Source: Ancylobacter vacuolatus (GTDB lineage Bacteria > Pseudomonadota > Alphaproteobacteria > Rhizobiales > Xanthobacteraceae). Taken from it: 64,000 nucleotides of DNA. The stretch spans positions 158,449 to 222,448 of the forward strand of contig NZ_JAUSUH010000011.1 in NCBI RefSeq assembly GCF_030813595.1, read 5' to 3'. Positions 27,325-36,230 of the stretch are shown one piece after another. The notes beneath the pieces were generated by a model. It was not told the origin of the DNA, made no database searches, and saw only the letters and a program-made list of their open reading frames with translations. Position 1 is the first letter of the stretch. Every line of letters starts with the position of its first letter. Both the position numbers and the translations under genes were made by a program.

Positions 27325-27763
27325 GGCGCGCCAGAAGCCTGTCGCGCAGCCGGCTGAGATCGTCCGTCAGTTCGCGCAGTTCCTGCGAATCATGGTCGAG
27401 GCACACGCCCATCTCGGCGGGAACAAGCTGCGCCTCGCAACGCAGCGCCCGGCCCTTGTCGGTGAGATAGACCCGCACCTGCCGCTCATCGGCCGCGTCG
27501 CGCACCCGGCGCACCAGCCCAGCGACTTCCAGCCGCTTGAGCAGCGGGGTCAGCGTGTTGGTTTCCAGCAGCACCCGGTCGCCGATCTGGCCGACGGTCA
27601 AACCTTCCTCGGACCACAGCGTTACCATTGCGATATATTGCGGATAGGTCAGCCCCAGCCGGTCCAGCATCGGCTTGTAGACGCGGTTGAAGGCGTGATT
27701 GGCCGAATAGACCGCAAAGCAGAGAAAATCCTTGAGCTTGAGCGTGTCGTCGGTGCTGGACAT
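27314..27763 (-). CDS. OhrR-like MarR-family redox regulator
   Basis: 149 residues. LKDFLCFAVYSANHAFNRVYKPMLDRLGLTYPQYIAMVTLW matches OhrR, with the reactive cysteine at position 15 in the same place as in Bacillus OhrR. The winged helix follows (LTVGQIGDRVLLETNTLTPLLKRLEVAGLVRRVRDAADERQVRVYLTDKG). OhrR represses ohr until organic hydroperoxides oxidise the cysteine. No ohr gene is in the window, so its target is either elsewhere or different. It converges on the LysR gene (11-base overlap) and is divergent from the SorC-type gene. Confidence 0.88.
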   Translation of the reverse strand: MSSTDDTLKLKDFLCFAVYSANHAFNRVYKPMLDRLGLTYPQYIAMVTLWSEEGLTVGQIGDRVLLETNTLTPLLKRLEVAGLVRRVRDAADERQVRVYLTDKGRALRCEAQLVPAEMGVCLDHDSQELRELTDDLSRLRDRLLARLKP

Positions 27764-27935
27764 ATTGAAACCATGCGTGCCTTTTGCCGGCACCGTGCGC
27801 CCCGCTGGCGCCGCCGACAAGCGGGTTTTTGCGTAACGCCGGCCAGTTTACCAGCGCGGCCGGGCCGGCCGGTTTGAAGATGGCGCCGGGGTCCTCTATA
27901 GCAGGCGCAGACGTCATGCGGGCGATGAGGTGCTT

Positions 27936-28958
27936 ATGTCGGGTGGAGCTGCGACGACCAGGCCGGGCGGCCTGAGCGAGGCACCCTCGCTCGCCGATCT
28001 GAGCCCGACCGGCCGGCGCTCAGCGCGGCTGCGGCTGCGCGCAGCCTGGATGTACTATGTCGAGGGCATGACGCAGAGCGCAATCGCCGAGGCGCTGGAC
28101 ATCGGCCGCGTCACCGTGGTGCGCCTGCTCGCCGATGCCCGGCAGCTCAATGAGGTAAAAATCTCGCTCTCGCGCGAGATCGCCGAACTGCCACGACTGG
28201 AAATGGGGCTGCAGAAGGCGTTCGGGCTGCGCGAGGCGGTAGTCGCCCCGGTCTCCGGCCCGTTCGCCGACGCCACCAGCGCCATCGGCGCAGCCACCGG
28301 GCTGTTCATCTCCGACCTCATCCGCTCAGACATGAAGATCGGCTTCGGCTGGGGGCGCACACTGATGCGGGCGCTCGGCTTCATCGACGAGAAGACGGTG
28401 ACGAACCTCTCCGTCATCTCGCTACTGGGCGGCATTACCAAGGCCAAGCAGTACAACCCGTCCGAATTCGCCTGGCAGTTGTCGCGGCTGTTCCAGGCCG
28501 ACTGCCATCTGATCGCCGCCCCAGCCATCGTCGACAGCATCGAGACCAAGCAGGCGCTTATCGAGCGCTGCGGCCTCGGCACGGTCTACGCTCTCGCCCG
28601 CGAGATGGACGCGGTGGTGCTGAGTGTCGGCGAGATGGAATCGGAAAGCACCTCGCTGCGCTTCGGCTTCTTCTCCGATGCCGACTGGGCCTCGCTGATC
28701 GCCGCCGGCGCAGTGGGCGACGTCGTCTACAATTTCATCGACATTGAGGGCCGGCCGGTCGACCATCCGATCAATACCCGCGTCATGTCGATCCCGATCG
28801 AGACGCTGCAGGCCACCCCCGAGCGCATCCTCACCTCCGGCGGGCCGGGCAAGGCCAAGGCCGCGCTCGCCGCGCTGCGCATGCTGCGCCCGACCGTCTT
28901 CATCACTGACGAGATCACCGCCGCCGCGGTACTGGAAGAGGCCGGCGCCACTTACTGA
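27936..28958 (+). CDS. SorC/DeoR-type sugar-binding transcriptional regulator
   Basis: 340 residues. The helix-turn-helix lies near 30-75 (LRAAWMYYVEGMTQSAIAEALDIGRVTVVRLLADARQLNEVKISL); the large C-terminal domain (about 80-335) is the phospho-sugar-sensing fold of the SorC family, with GIGWGRT-like FGFGWGRTLMRAL and GDVVYNFIDIEGRPVDHPIN. Such proteins respond to phosphorylated sugars or polyols. The ATG at 27936 has GAGG six bases upstream. The SAF-domain dehydrogenase starts about 120 bases downstream on the same strand and is the probable target. No transporter or kinase accompanies them. Confidence 0.9.
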   Translation: MSGGAATTRPGGLSEAPSLADLSPTGRRSARLRLRAAWMYYVEGMTQSAIAEALDIGRVTVVRLLADARQLNEVKISLSREIAELPRLEMGLQKAFGLREAVVAPVSGPFADATSAIGAATGLFISDLIRSDMKIGFGWGRTLMRALGFIDEKTVTNLSVISLLGGITKAKQYNPSEFAWQLSRLFQADCHLIAAPAIVDSIETKQALIERCGLGTVYALAREMDAVVLSVGEMESESTSLRFGFFSDADWASLIAAGAVGDVVYNFIDIEGRPVDHPINTRVMSIPIETLQATPERILTSGGPGKAKAALAALRMLRPTVFITDEITAAAVLEEAGATY

Positions 28959-29077
28959 ACGCGGAAGCGCGGGATGCAGGCGTGCGCGCTCTTTGCCTCG
29001 GAACAAATGTCGAGTACCGAAGAACAATGACGCGTGCGCCGAAAGGCGTAGGCGCGCCTCAGGGAAGGGTTGGGCGT

Positions 29078-30427
29078 ATGCTCGGTGCAACTATGCTCGG
29101 TGTAAGCGGGATCGTGCGGACGGGTATCGCCGCCGAACTGGAACACTGGACCGCCAAGCACGGGCCGGTAACGATCGGCCTCGCCGGCGCGGGCCAGATG
29201 GGCACCGACCTCATCGTGCAGGCGGCCCTCATGCCGGGCGTCCGCATCGGCGCGGTGACGGAGCTTAACGCACAGGTCGCCATCGACGCCGCGCTGATGG
29301 CCGGCCACCGGCGCGAGGACATCGTTAGCGCCTCGAACACCTCCGCCATCGACCGCGCCATCGAGGCCGGTCATTTCGTCATCACCGACGACTACCGCGC
29401 CATGTGCGCCTCAGGCCATATCGACGTGGTGATCGACGCCACCGGCAGCCCCAATATCGGCACGCTGGTGTCGCTGGAGGCCATCCGTAACGGTAAGCAT
29501 GTGGTGCTGCTGAGCGTGGAGGCCGACATCACCATCGGCCGCTACCTGAAGCAGGAAGCGCGGGCTGCGGGCGTTGTGCTCACCGGGGCGGCGGGCGACG
29601 AGCCGGCCGCCACCATCGAGCTGATCGGCTTCGCCCAAGCGCTCGGCTTCGAGATCGTCTGCGCCGGCAAGGCCAAGAATAACGCCTTCAAGCCGGACGC
29701 CATCCCCGACGAGTTCGAGGCAGAGGCCAAGGCGCGCAACATGAACCCGCGCATGCTGGTCGAGTTCGTCGACGGTTCCAAGACCATGGTGGAGATGACG
29801 GCGCTGGCCAACGCCACCGGCCTGGTGCCCGACGTGCCGGGCATGCACGGGCCGCACGCCGACCGCGACGTGCTGGCGCAGGTGCTGTGCACCAAGGAGG
29901 ATGGCGGCATCCTCTCGCGCTCCGGCGTGGTCGACTTCACCCTCGGCAAGGGCGTGGCGCCCGGCGTGTTCTGCATCGTCAAGCCGCGCCATGACCGGGT
30001 GAGCGAGCGCATGACCGACCTCAAGGTGGGCCCCGGCCCCTGCTTCGCGCTGATCCGCCCGTTCCACCTCACCAGCCTCGAAGTGCCGCTCTCGGCGGTG
30101 CGGGCGGTGATGCACGGCACCCGCGACATGGAGGTGCTGGACCATCCCGTCGCCGAGTGCACGGCGGTGGCCAAGCGCGACCTGCAGCCCGGCGCGCTGC
30201 TCGGCCGGATCGGCGAATATGATTATCGCGGTTACACGATGAGCTGGCGCGACGCCCGCGACAGCTTCGCTTTGCCTCTGGGCCTTGCCGAACGCGCCCG
30301 GGTGCTGAAGCCGGTCAAGGCCGGCGAGCGGCTGACCTATGACAATTGCCTGCCGGACGAGCAGCTCATCGTCACCCAGATCCGCCGCCGCCTGGACCAG
30401 GCTGACGCGCAGTTCCTGGCGGCGTAG
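29078..30427 (+). CDS. NAD(P)-dependent dehydrogenase with C-terminal SAF domain (homoserine dehydrogenase-like)
   Basis: 449 residues. A Rossmann fold begins GPVTIGLAGAGQMGTDLIVQAALMPGVRIGAV; DVVIDATGSPNIGTLVSLEAIRNGKHVVLLSVEADI follows, as in homoserine-dehydrogenase-like enzymes. A long catalytic domain leads to a C-terminal SAF module (about 370-440: AVAKRDLQPGALLGRIGEYDYRGY, then LKPVKAGERLTYDN). Members occur in polyol or branched-sugar catabolic clusters, but I do not know a reaction proven for this subgroup. The ATG at 29078 follows AGGGAAGGG by about ten bases; longer in-frame starts exist at 28982 and 29027. The upstream SorC regulator suggests a sugar-like substrate. Confidence 0.85.
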   Translation: MLGATMLGVSGIVRTGIAAELEHWTAKHGPVTIGLAGAGQMGTDLIVQAALMPGVRIGAVTELNAQVAIDAALMAGHRREDIVSASNTSAIDRAIEAGHFVITDDYRAMCASGHIDVVIDATGSPNIGTLVSLEAIRNGKHVVLLSVEADITIGRYLKQEARAAGVVLTGAAGDEPAATIELIGFAQALGFEIVCAGKAKNNAFKPDAIPDEFEAEAKARNMNPRMLVEFVDGSKTMVEMTALANATGLVPDVPGMHGPHADRDVLAQVLCTKEDGGILSRSGVVDFTLGKGVAPGVFCIVKPRHDRVSERMTDLKVGPGPCFALIRPFHLTSLEVPLSAVRAVMHGTRDMEVLDHPVAECTAVAKRDLQPGALLGRIGEYDYRGYTMSWRDARDSFALPLGLAERARVLKPVKAGERLTYDNCLPDEQLIVTQIRRRLDQADAQFLAA

Positions 30428-30525
30428 CGGGACGCTTCGCAAGAACGCACGTCATCTCCGACAGTGGGCAGAACCAAGCCGGGCTTGGCCTCATGAGAGG
30501 CCGGAGAAAGGGCTGCCGGCCGCTG

Positions 30526-30564
30526 CATGCTTCGAGGCCGGCCTTTGGCCGGCACCTCAGCATG
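30526..30564. repeat. Intergenic palindromic repeat element (first copy type)
   Basis: CATGCT ... GCCGGCC-TTT-GGCCGGC ... AGCATG forms a long imperfect hairpin between TTCGAGG and CACCTCAG phrases. This resembles the dispersed palindromic elements common in Bradyrhizobium/Xanthobacter-type genomes. It sits in the gap between two 3' ends. Confidence 0.6.
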
Positions 30565-30610
30565 AGGGGGCTTCACGTGCAGTGACGGCGCGGGGCCGAA
30601 CCAGAACGCC

Positions 30611-30650
30611 GTCATCCCGAGGCGTTAGCGCCGTGTGCCGAAGGATGTCC
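30611..30650. repeat. Second, different intergenic palindromic repeat
   Basis: GTCATCCCGAGGCG ... CCGAAGGATGTCCC has CATCC/GGATG ends and CGAGG/CCGAAGG inner arms, another common Hyphomicrobiales intergenic repeat type. It immediately precedes the stop of the small gene at 30653. Confidence 0.55.
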
Positions 30651-30652
30651 CC

Positions 30653-30934
30653 TCAGGCGCTGCCGGGAGGGGAGTTGGCAAGGGTGGTGAAGCGGGCGTC
30701 GAGCAGGCGCGCCTCGGCCTCGGCCAGCGCCTCGGCGAGCTGGCGCACCTGGGCGGGGTCAAGCACCAGCTGCAGCGCGGGCACCGGCTCGCCGGGCTTG
30801 GGCTGCTGGGAGCCGATCTCCAGGCGCAGGCCCACCTTGTCGGTGCCGAACAGGGCGGTGGTGAAGGCCAGCATTGGCCACACTTTCAGGTGGCCCTTGT
30901 CGTCCTTCTCCCAATCGTCGAAACGCTGTGCCAT
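30653..30934 (-). CDS. Conserved hypothetical protein, 93 residues
   Basis: Starts MAQRFDDWEKDDKGHLKVWPMLAFTTALFGTDKVGLRLEIGSQ; no membrane segment or cofactor motif. The second half is a predicted helix (DPAQVRQLAEALAEAEARLLDARF). I do not recognise the family with certainty. The ATG at 30934 fits the conserved-looking N-terminus. It lies 3' of dnaE2 on the same strand orientation but beyond a 90-base gap from its stop at 31022, so it may be read through from the mutasome operon. Confidence 0.65.
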   Translation of the reverse strand: MAQRFDDWEKDDKGHLKVWPMLAFTTALFGTDKVGLRLEIGSQQPKPGEPVPALQLVLDPAQVRQLAEALAEAEARLLDARFTTLANSPPGSA

Positions 30935-31021
30935 GGGTGTCTCCTTTTCTGCTTCGTCCCCGTCTAGCACCTAATGGGGCGTGCGCGACAGGTTGCGCCT
31001 TGCGCCCAGCGCGCCCGCTGG

Positions 31022-34000
31022 TCAATGGAAGTCGCGCGACTTCGGCAGCACCCGCACCTGACGGGGATGGCCCTGACCGGAGCGGCGGCCGGCGAGGAGA
31101 TGCTCTTCCCGCGAAGGCGCCCCCTTCTCGCGCCCGCCCCGCACCCGCTCGTCCTGTCCGGGATCGGCCTGCGGCGAGGGCATATGGCGCGGGTCCTCGA
31201 ACAGGCGGGCGAGTTCGCCGGTGCGGTCGAACACCCGCTCGCCCATCACGTGCACCACGCCCTCCTTGCTCTTCTGCACCCGTCCCTCGACCACGACGAG
31301 CCGCGCGCCCATCACTTCCGCCCGGTAGCGCTCGAACTGGCGGGTCCACAGCAGCACGTTGACGATGCCGGTCTCGTCTTCCAGCGTCATGAAGATGGCG
31401 TTGCCCTTGCCCGGCCGCTGGCGCACCAGCACGATGCCCGCCGCGCGCACCAGTGTTCCATCACGCGCGCCCGTCACCTCGGCGCTGGAGGCCACGCCCT
31501 CGGCAGCAAACACCTCCCGCAGCATCCCCATCGGATGGCCCTTCAGCGACAGGCGCGTGGTCTGGTAATCGACCGCGATCTGCTCGGGCAACGGCATGAG
31601 CGGCAGATGCGCGTCCTCATCCGTGCCGAGCTCCCGCGCCTCGACCACCGCGAACAGCGGCAGCGGCGCGTCATCCGGCAGCCGGCGCATGGCCCAGGCG
31701 GCCTCGCGCCGGTCGAGCCCCATGGAGCGGCAGGCATCGGCATCTGCCAGCTTGGCGAGCGCCGCGGCCGGCAGACGCGAGCGATGGGCCAGCGTCTCGA
31801 TGTCGTGCAGGAAGCCCCGCTCCCGTGCCGCGACCAGCTGCGTGCTCCACTCTTCCTTGAAACCGTCGAGCTGGCGCAGGCCAAGCCGCAGCGCCAGCGG
31901 CACGCCCGGCGCATCGCGTTCCAGTGTGCTGTCGTGGAAGCTGTAATTCACGTCCGGTCCGCGGATCTCGACTCCGTGCTCGCGCGCGTCCCGCACGATC
32001 TGCGCCGGGGCGTAGAAGCCCATGGGCTGGGCGTTCAGCAGCGCGCAGGCGAAGATGGCGGGATAGCGACATTTCAGGAAGGCGGAGATATAGACCAGCT
32101 TGGCGAAGGAAGCGGCGTGGCTTTCCGGGAAGCCATATTCGCCAAAGCCCTTGATCTGCTCGAAGCAGCGGGCGGCGAACGCGGGATCGTAGCCCCGCGC
32201 GCTCATGCGCTCGACCAGCAGCTTCTGGAAGGTGCCGATAGTGCCGTGGTGGCGGAAGGTCGCCATGGCGCGGCGCAGATGGTTGGCCTCCACATCGGTG
32301 AACTCCGCCGCCACCATGGCAAGCTGCATCGCCTGTTCCTGGAACAGCGGCACGCCGAGCGTGCGCGAGAGCACCTCGCGCAGTTCGTGGGGGTTATGAG
32401 GCGGAGCCGGCGAGGGATAGTCCTCCCTCTCCAGTTCATCCCGCCGACGCAGATAGGGGTGCACCATGTCGCCCTGGATCGGCCCCGGCCGGACGATGGC
32501 GACCTGGATGACGAGATCGTAGAGTCGGCGCGGCTTCAGCCGCGGCAGCATGTTGATCTGCGCCCGGCTCTCCACCTGGAACACGCCGATGGAATCGCCC
32601 GTGCACAGCATGTCGTAGACATCGGCCTGCTCGCGCGGCACCTCGGCGAGGCCCCAGTCGATCTCCTCATGCGCGCGCAACAGGTCCAGCGCCTTGCGGA
32701 TACAGGTGAGCATGCCGAGCGCCAGCACATCGACCTTCAAGAGGCCGAGCGTGTCGATGTCGTCCTTGTCCCATTCGATGAAGGTGCGGTCCTTCATCGC
32801 CGCCTTGCCGATCGGCACCGTCTCGTCGAGGCGGTGCTGGGTCAGCACGAAGCCGCCGACATGCTGGGAGAGATGACGGGGAAAGCCGAGCAGGCGCGTG
32901 GCAAGGCCGATCGCCCGCGCCACCAGCGGGTTTGACGGGTCGAGCCCGGCCTCGCGCGCCCGGCCTTCCTCGATCTGCTTGCCCCAACTGCCCCACACTG
33001 TGCCGGCAAGGCGGGCGGTAATGTCCTCGGTGAGGCCGAGCGCCTTGCCGACATCGCGGATGGCGCTTTTCGGGCGATAGGAGATGACGGTGGCGACGAT
33101 GCCTGCCCGCTCGCGGCCATAGCGTTCATAGATGTACTGGATCACCTCCTCGCGCCGCTCATGCTCGAAATCGACGTCGATATCCGGCGGTTCGTTACGC
33201 TCGCGGGCGATGAAGCGGGAGAACAGCAAATTGCTGGTGGCGGGGTCGACAGCGGTGATGCCGAGGACAAAGCACACCGCCGAATTGGCCGCCGAGCCGC
33301 GCCCCTGGCACAAAATGCCGCGCTTCTCGGCGAAGTCGACAATATCTCGGATGGTGAGGAAATAGGGGGCGTAGCCGAGCTCGTCGATCAGCGCCAGCTC
33401 CACCTTGAGCTGACGCTCCACCTTGTCGGGCACGCCGTCGGGATAGCGGATAGCCGCGCGCTGGAAGGTCAGCTCCTCCAGCCGGCGCTGCGGCGTATAG
33501 CCGGGCGGCACCGGCTCCTGCGGGTATTCATAGGTGAGCTCCGCCAGCGAGAAGTCGAGGCGGGCGAGATAGGCCGAAATCTCCTCCATCGCGTGTGGCG
33601 CCTCGCGGAACAGACGCGCCATTTCGCCCGAGCTTTTCAGATGCCGCTCGGCATTGGCCTCCAGCCGCCGCCCCGCGCTCTCGATTGTGACGCCCTCGCG
33701 GATGCAGGCGAGCACGTCCTGCAAGTCGCGCTCGGCGGGGTGGTGGTAGAGCACGTCATTGGTGGCAATGAGCGGCAGGCCCGCCTTTGCCGCCAGCGCC
33801 CCCAGCGCCGCCAGCCGGCGCCGGTCGTCCCCGCGTCGGCGCATGGTTGCGCCGAGCCACAGCGCGCCCGGCGCCGTCTCCTTTAGCCGCGCCAGAACGG
33901 AGGCTAGGGCCGGCAGCCCCCTGGCCGGCATATCATCGGGCGGCATCAGGATCAGCGAGAGCCCGCCGGCATCGGTCAGCAGATCGTCGAGCAGCAGCCG

Positions 34001-34552
34001 ACATTCGCCCTTGCCGACCCGCAGATTGCCCGTGGTCAGCAGGCGGCACAGCCGGCCCCAGCCCACGCGCGTCTGCGCATGGGCGACGATGTCGGGCGTG
34101 CCGTCGGCGAAGACCAGCCGGGCGCCCACGGCGAGGGTGAAGGGCAGTTCCGTCCCCCGGCCGGCATCGGCCGCCGCCGCGGCCCGGTGGCGCAGAAGAC
34201 GGGCAAGGATGTCCTCTTCCTCCTTCTGCGTCGTCCCATCGGGAGAGGAGACAGGTTTGCCCCGCGCCAGGCATTCCGGCACGGTGGGCGCAGGCGCGCC
34301 GCCCTCCTGGAGATCCGTCGCCTGTTTCCGCGCCTCCCAGAACCCCTTGTACCGCGCTGCGGCCTCCTTCACCGCCGCATGGGCGCGCACCACGCCAGCC
34401 ACGGTGTTGCGATCGGCGATGCCAAGCCCGGCATGGCCGAGCGCAATCGCCTGCGCCACCAGCTCCGCCGCGTGGGAGGCGCCGCGCAGAAAGGAGAAGT
34501 TCGAGGCGGCGACGAGTTCCGCATAGAAGGGCGCGTTCGCATCTGTGTGCAT
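31022..34552 (-). CDS. dnaE2: Error-prone DNA polymerase III alpha-like subunit
   Basis: 1176 residues, ImuC/DnaE2 type. The N-terminal PHP domain begins YAELVAASNFSFLRGASHAAELV; the polymerase core has GSAANSAVCFVLGITAVDP, EPPDIDVDFEHERREEV (catalytic aspartates), then the fingers and tandem helix-hairpin-helix region, and a C-terminal OB fold (GIVLVRQRPGKGNAIFMTLEDETGIVNVL). With ImuA and ImuB it makes up the SOS-induced mutasome that copies damaged templates and causes most damage-induced mutation in many bacteria. The start codon (ATG 34552, or 34555) lies 7 bases after the imuB stop. It is the last gene of the LexA-controlled operon. Confidence 0.96.
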   Translation of the reverse strand: MHTDANAPFYAELVAASNFSFLRGASHAAELVAQAIALGHAGLGIADRNTVAGVVRAHAAVKEAAARYKGFWEARKQATDLQEGGAPAPTVPECLARGKPVSSPDGTTQKEEEDILARLLRHRAAAAADAGRGTELPFTLAVGARLVFADGTPDIVAHAQTRVGWGRLCRLLTTGNLRVGKGECRLLLDDLLTDAGGLSLILMPPDDMPARGLPALASVLARLKETAPGALWLGATMRRRGDDRRRLAALGALAAKAGLPLIATNDVLYHHPAERDLQDVLACIREGVTIESAGRRLEANAERHLKSSGEMARLFREAPHAMEEISAYLARLDFSLAELTYEYPQEPVPPGYTPQRRLEELTFQRAAIRYPDGVPDKVERQLKVELALIDELGYAPYFLTIRDIVDFAEKRGILCQGRGSAANSAVCFVLGITAVDPATSNLLFSRFIARERNEPPDIDVDFEHERREEVIQYIYERYGRERAGIVATVISYRPKSAIRDVGKALGLTEDITARLAGTVWGSWGKQIEEGRAREAGLDPSNPLVARAIGLATRLLGFPRHLSQHVGGFVLTQHRLDETVPIGKAAMKDRTFIEWDKDDIDTLGLLKVDVLALGMLTCIRKALDLLRAHEEIDWGLAEVPREQADVYDMLCTGDSIGVFQVESRAQINMLPRLKPRRLYDLVIQVAIVRPGPIQGDMVHPYLRRRDELEREDYPSPAPPHNPHELREVLSRTLGVPLFQEQAMQLAMVAAEFTDVEANHLRRAMATFRHHGTIGTFQKLLVERMSARGYDPAFAARCFEQIKGFGEYGFPESHAASFAKLVYISAFLKCRYPAIFACALLNAQPMGFYAPAQIVRDAREHGVEIRGPDVNYSFHDSTLERDAPGVPLALRLGLRQLDGFKEEWSTQLVAARERGFLHDIETLAHRSRLPAAALAKLADADACRSMGLDRREAAWAMRRLPDDAPLPLFAVVEARELGTDEDAHLPLMPLPEQIAVDYQTTRLSLKGHPMGMLREVFAAEGVASSAEVTGARDGTLVRAAGIVLVRQRPGKGNAIFMTLEDETGIVNVLLWTRQFERYRAEVMGARLVVVEGRVQKSKEGVVHVMGERVFDRTGELARLFEDPRHMPSPQADPGQDERVRGGREKGAPSREEHLLAGRRSGQGHPRQVRVLPKSRDFH

Positions 34553-34559
34553 CATCGCC

Positions 34560-36230
34560 TCACGGAAACAGGCCGTGCAGGAACCAGCGCGGCGGGCCGG
34601 CCTCCGCTTGCGCCTCGCGCTCATACAGGCCGGCGCGGAACAGCCAGAAGCGCCGACCCTCGCGGTTCTCCACCCGGTAATAGTCGCGCGTCGGTGCCGC
34701 CTCCGGCTGCCGCCACCATTCCGGGGCGAGCCGCTCGGGTCCCTCGGCGCGGGCGACCTCATGCACCACGCGCCGCCAGCGGAAGCGCAGGGGCGCGCCG
34801 TCCGGCACTTCGGCCAGCGCCTCCACCGGCTGGGGCGGGTCGAACAGGGTCAGCGGGCGCGCCGGCGCCTCGGGCGGCGGCGGTAGCGCCGGAAGAGAAG
34901 CGCCATCCGCCGGTACCAGCGCGCTGGCGCGGTCGGGATCATGGGTGTCGCGCTGCAGGAAACGCAGCACCCGCTCGCGGCCCAGCCGCACGCTAAGCCG
35001 GTCGATCAGCGCGGCAACCTCCTCTTCCTCCACCGCGCGGCCATCAAGGCTCACCTGCGCCGGGGTGAGCTTCTCCGCCCGCATCACGCCGAGCCGCACG
35101 AGGTCGAAGCCGAAGCCGGGGTCGAGCGGGTCGGCCAGCGCCTCGATCCGCTCGCGCCAGAGCCGGGCCAGCGCCACGCCGTCGCGCAGGGGCCGTGCCG
35201 TCTCGATCTTCAGCCGCCGCACCGCCCCGTCGGTGCGGAAGAAGCACGCCTCGAAGGCCCGCCCGCCCTCGCCTCGCGACTCCAGCATCAAAGCGAGGTC
35301 GTCGACCAGCAAGGCCAGCGTCGCCTCGATATCGGCCGTGCGGGCGATGGGCTCGGCGAAGCGACGCTCGGCGATGCATTCCGGCAGCGGGCGGCGCGGC
35401 ACCAGGCGCACATCCTCTCGTCCCAGCGTGCGCGCCAGCCGGGTCAGCAGATCCGCGCCGAAGCGGGCGGCGAGCGGAGTACCGGGGCGGGCCGCAAGAT
35501 CACCGATGGTCTTGAGCCCGGCGCGGGAAAGGCCTGTGACGATCTGCGCGTTCACACCGAGCCGAGCGACCGGCAGGCCGGCAACCGCCTGCGCCTCGCC
35601 GCCCGGCGGCACCACGCCGCCCTGCCCTGAGCGGGCCAGCGCCCGCGCAGCATCGGGCGTGCCGGCGATGACCGCGCGCGCACTGACACCATGGCGCTGG
35701 AGATGGGCGAGAAGGCGCATGCGCAGCGCCGCCTCGCCACCGAACAGATGCGCGCAGCCGGTGATGTCGAGGATCAGCCCGTCCGGCACACCCTCGGGCA
35801 TGTCGAGCGCCACCAGCGGCGTCCAGCGGTCGCAATCATCCGCCACCACCTCGAGAAAGGCGGCGTCGGCGGCAGGGTCATGGTCGAGCACGGCGAGGCC
35901 GGGCACGCGGGCGCGCGCATCCGCCAGCGTCAGGCCGGGGGCAAGGCCGGCGCGGCGCGCGGCACGGTCGAGCGCGGTGAGGCGCAGCGCGCCCTGCACC
36001 TTCTCGACGAAGACCAGCGGCGCCGGGGCGAAGGGGTCGTTGATCTGTGGCTTGCCGCCCTGCCGATCGCCCTCCCGCTCTCGCGCCTGCCCCCCCTCAG
36101 CCGGTGCGACGCAGCGCGACGACCGTGCCCCGCCGCGCCTCTGGCGCAGCCGCTCGATCCGGTCGGCCGGCAGGAACGGGAACCACAGTGCGAGATAGCG
36201 GGTCGAGGTCGCGGAAGGTACAGGCCGCAT
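34560..36230 (-). CDS. imuB: ImuB, Y-family polymerase-like mutasome scaffold
   Basis: 556 residues. YLALWFPFLPADRIERLRQR opens a Y-family-like domain, but the catalytic acidic residues are not in their polymerase context, as known for ImuB, which binds the beta clamp, ImuA and DnaE2 rather than synthesising DNA. A clamp-binding-like phrase (PLTLFDPP) lies near residue 495. The ATG at 36230 is needed to keep the conserved YLALWFP start, so the gene overlaps imuA by 134 bases. Long imuA/imuB overlap suggests coupled translation. Confidence 0.93.
   Translation of the reverse strand: MRPVPSATSTRYLALWFPFLPADRIERLRQRRGGARSSRCVAPAEGGQAREREGDRQGGKPQINDPFAPAPLVFVEKVQGALRLTALDRAARRAGLAPGLTLADARARVPGLAVLDHDPAADAAFLEVVADDCDRWTPLVALDMPEGVPDGLILDITGCAHLFGGEAALRMRLLAHLQRHGVSARAVIAGTPDAARALARSGQGGVVPPGGEAQAVAGLPVARLGVNAQIVTGLSRAGLKTIGDLAARPGTPLAARFGADLLTRLARTLGREDVRLVPRRPLPECIAERRFAEPIARTADIEATLALLVDDLALMLESRGEGGRAFEACFFRTDGAVRRLKIETARPLRDGVALARLWRERIEALADPLDPGFGFDLVRLGVMRAEKLTPAQVSLDGRAVEEEEVAALIDRLSVRLGRERVLRFLQRDTHDPDRASALVPADGASLPALPPPPEAPARPLTLFDPPQPVEALAEVPDGAPLRFRWRRVVHEVARAEGPERLAPEWWRQPEAAPTRDYYRVENREGRRFWLFRAGLYEREAQAEAGPPRWFLHGLFP

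Noticed and set aside
30974..32935. 653-codon open frame on the plus strand, opposite dnaE2
   Set aside because: Antisense to a clearly conserved polymerase gene, with no family features.
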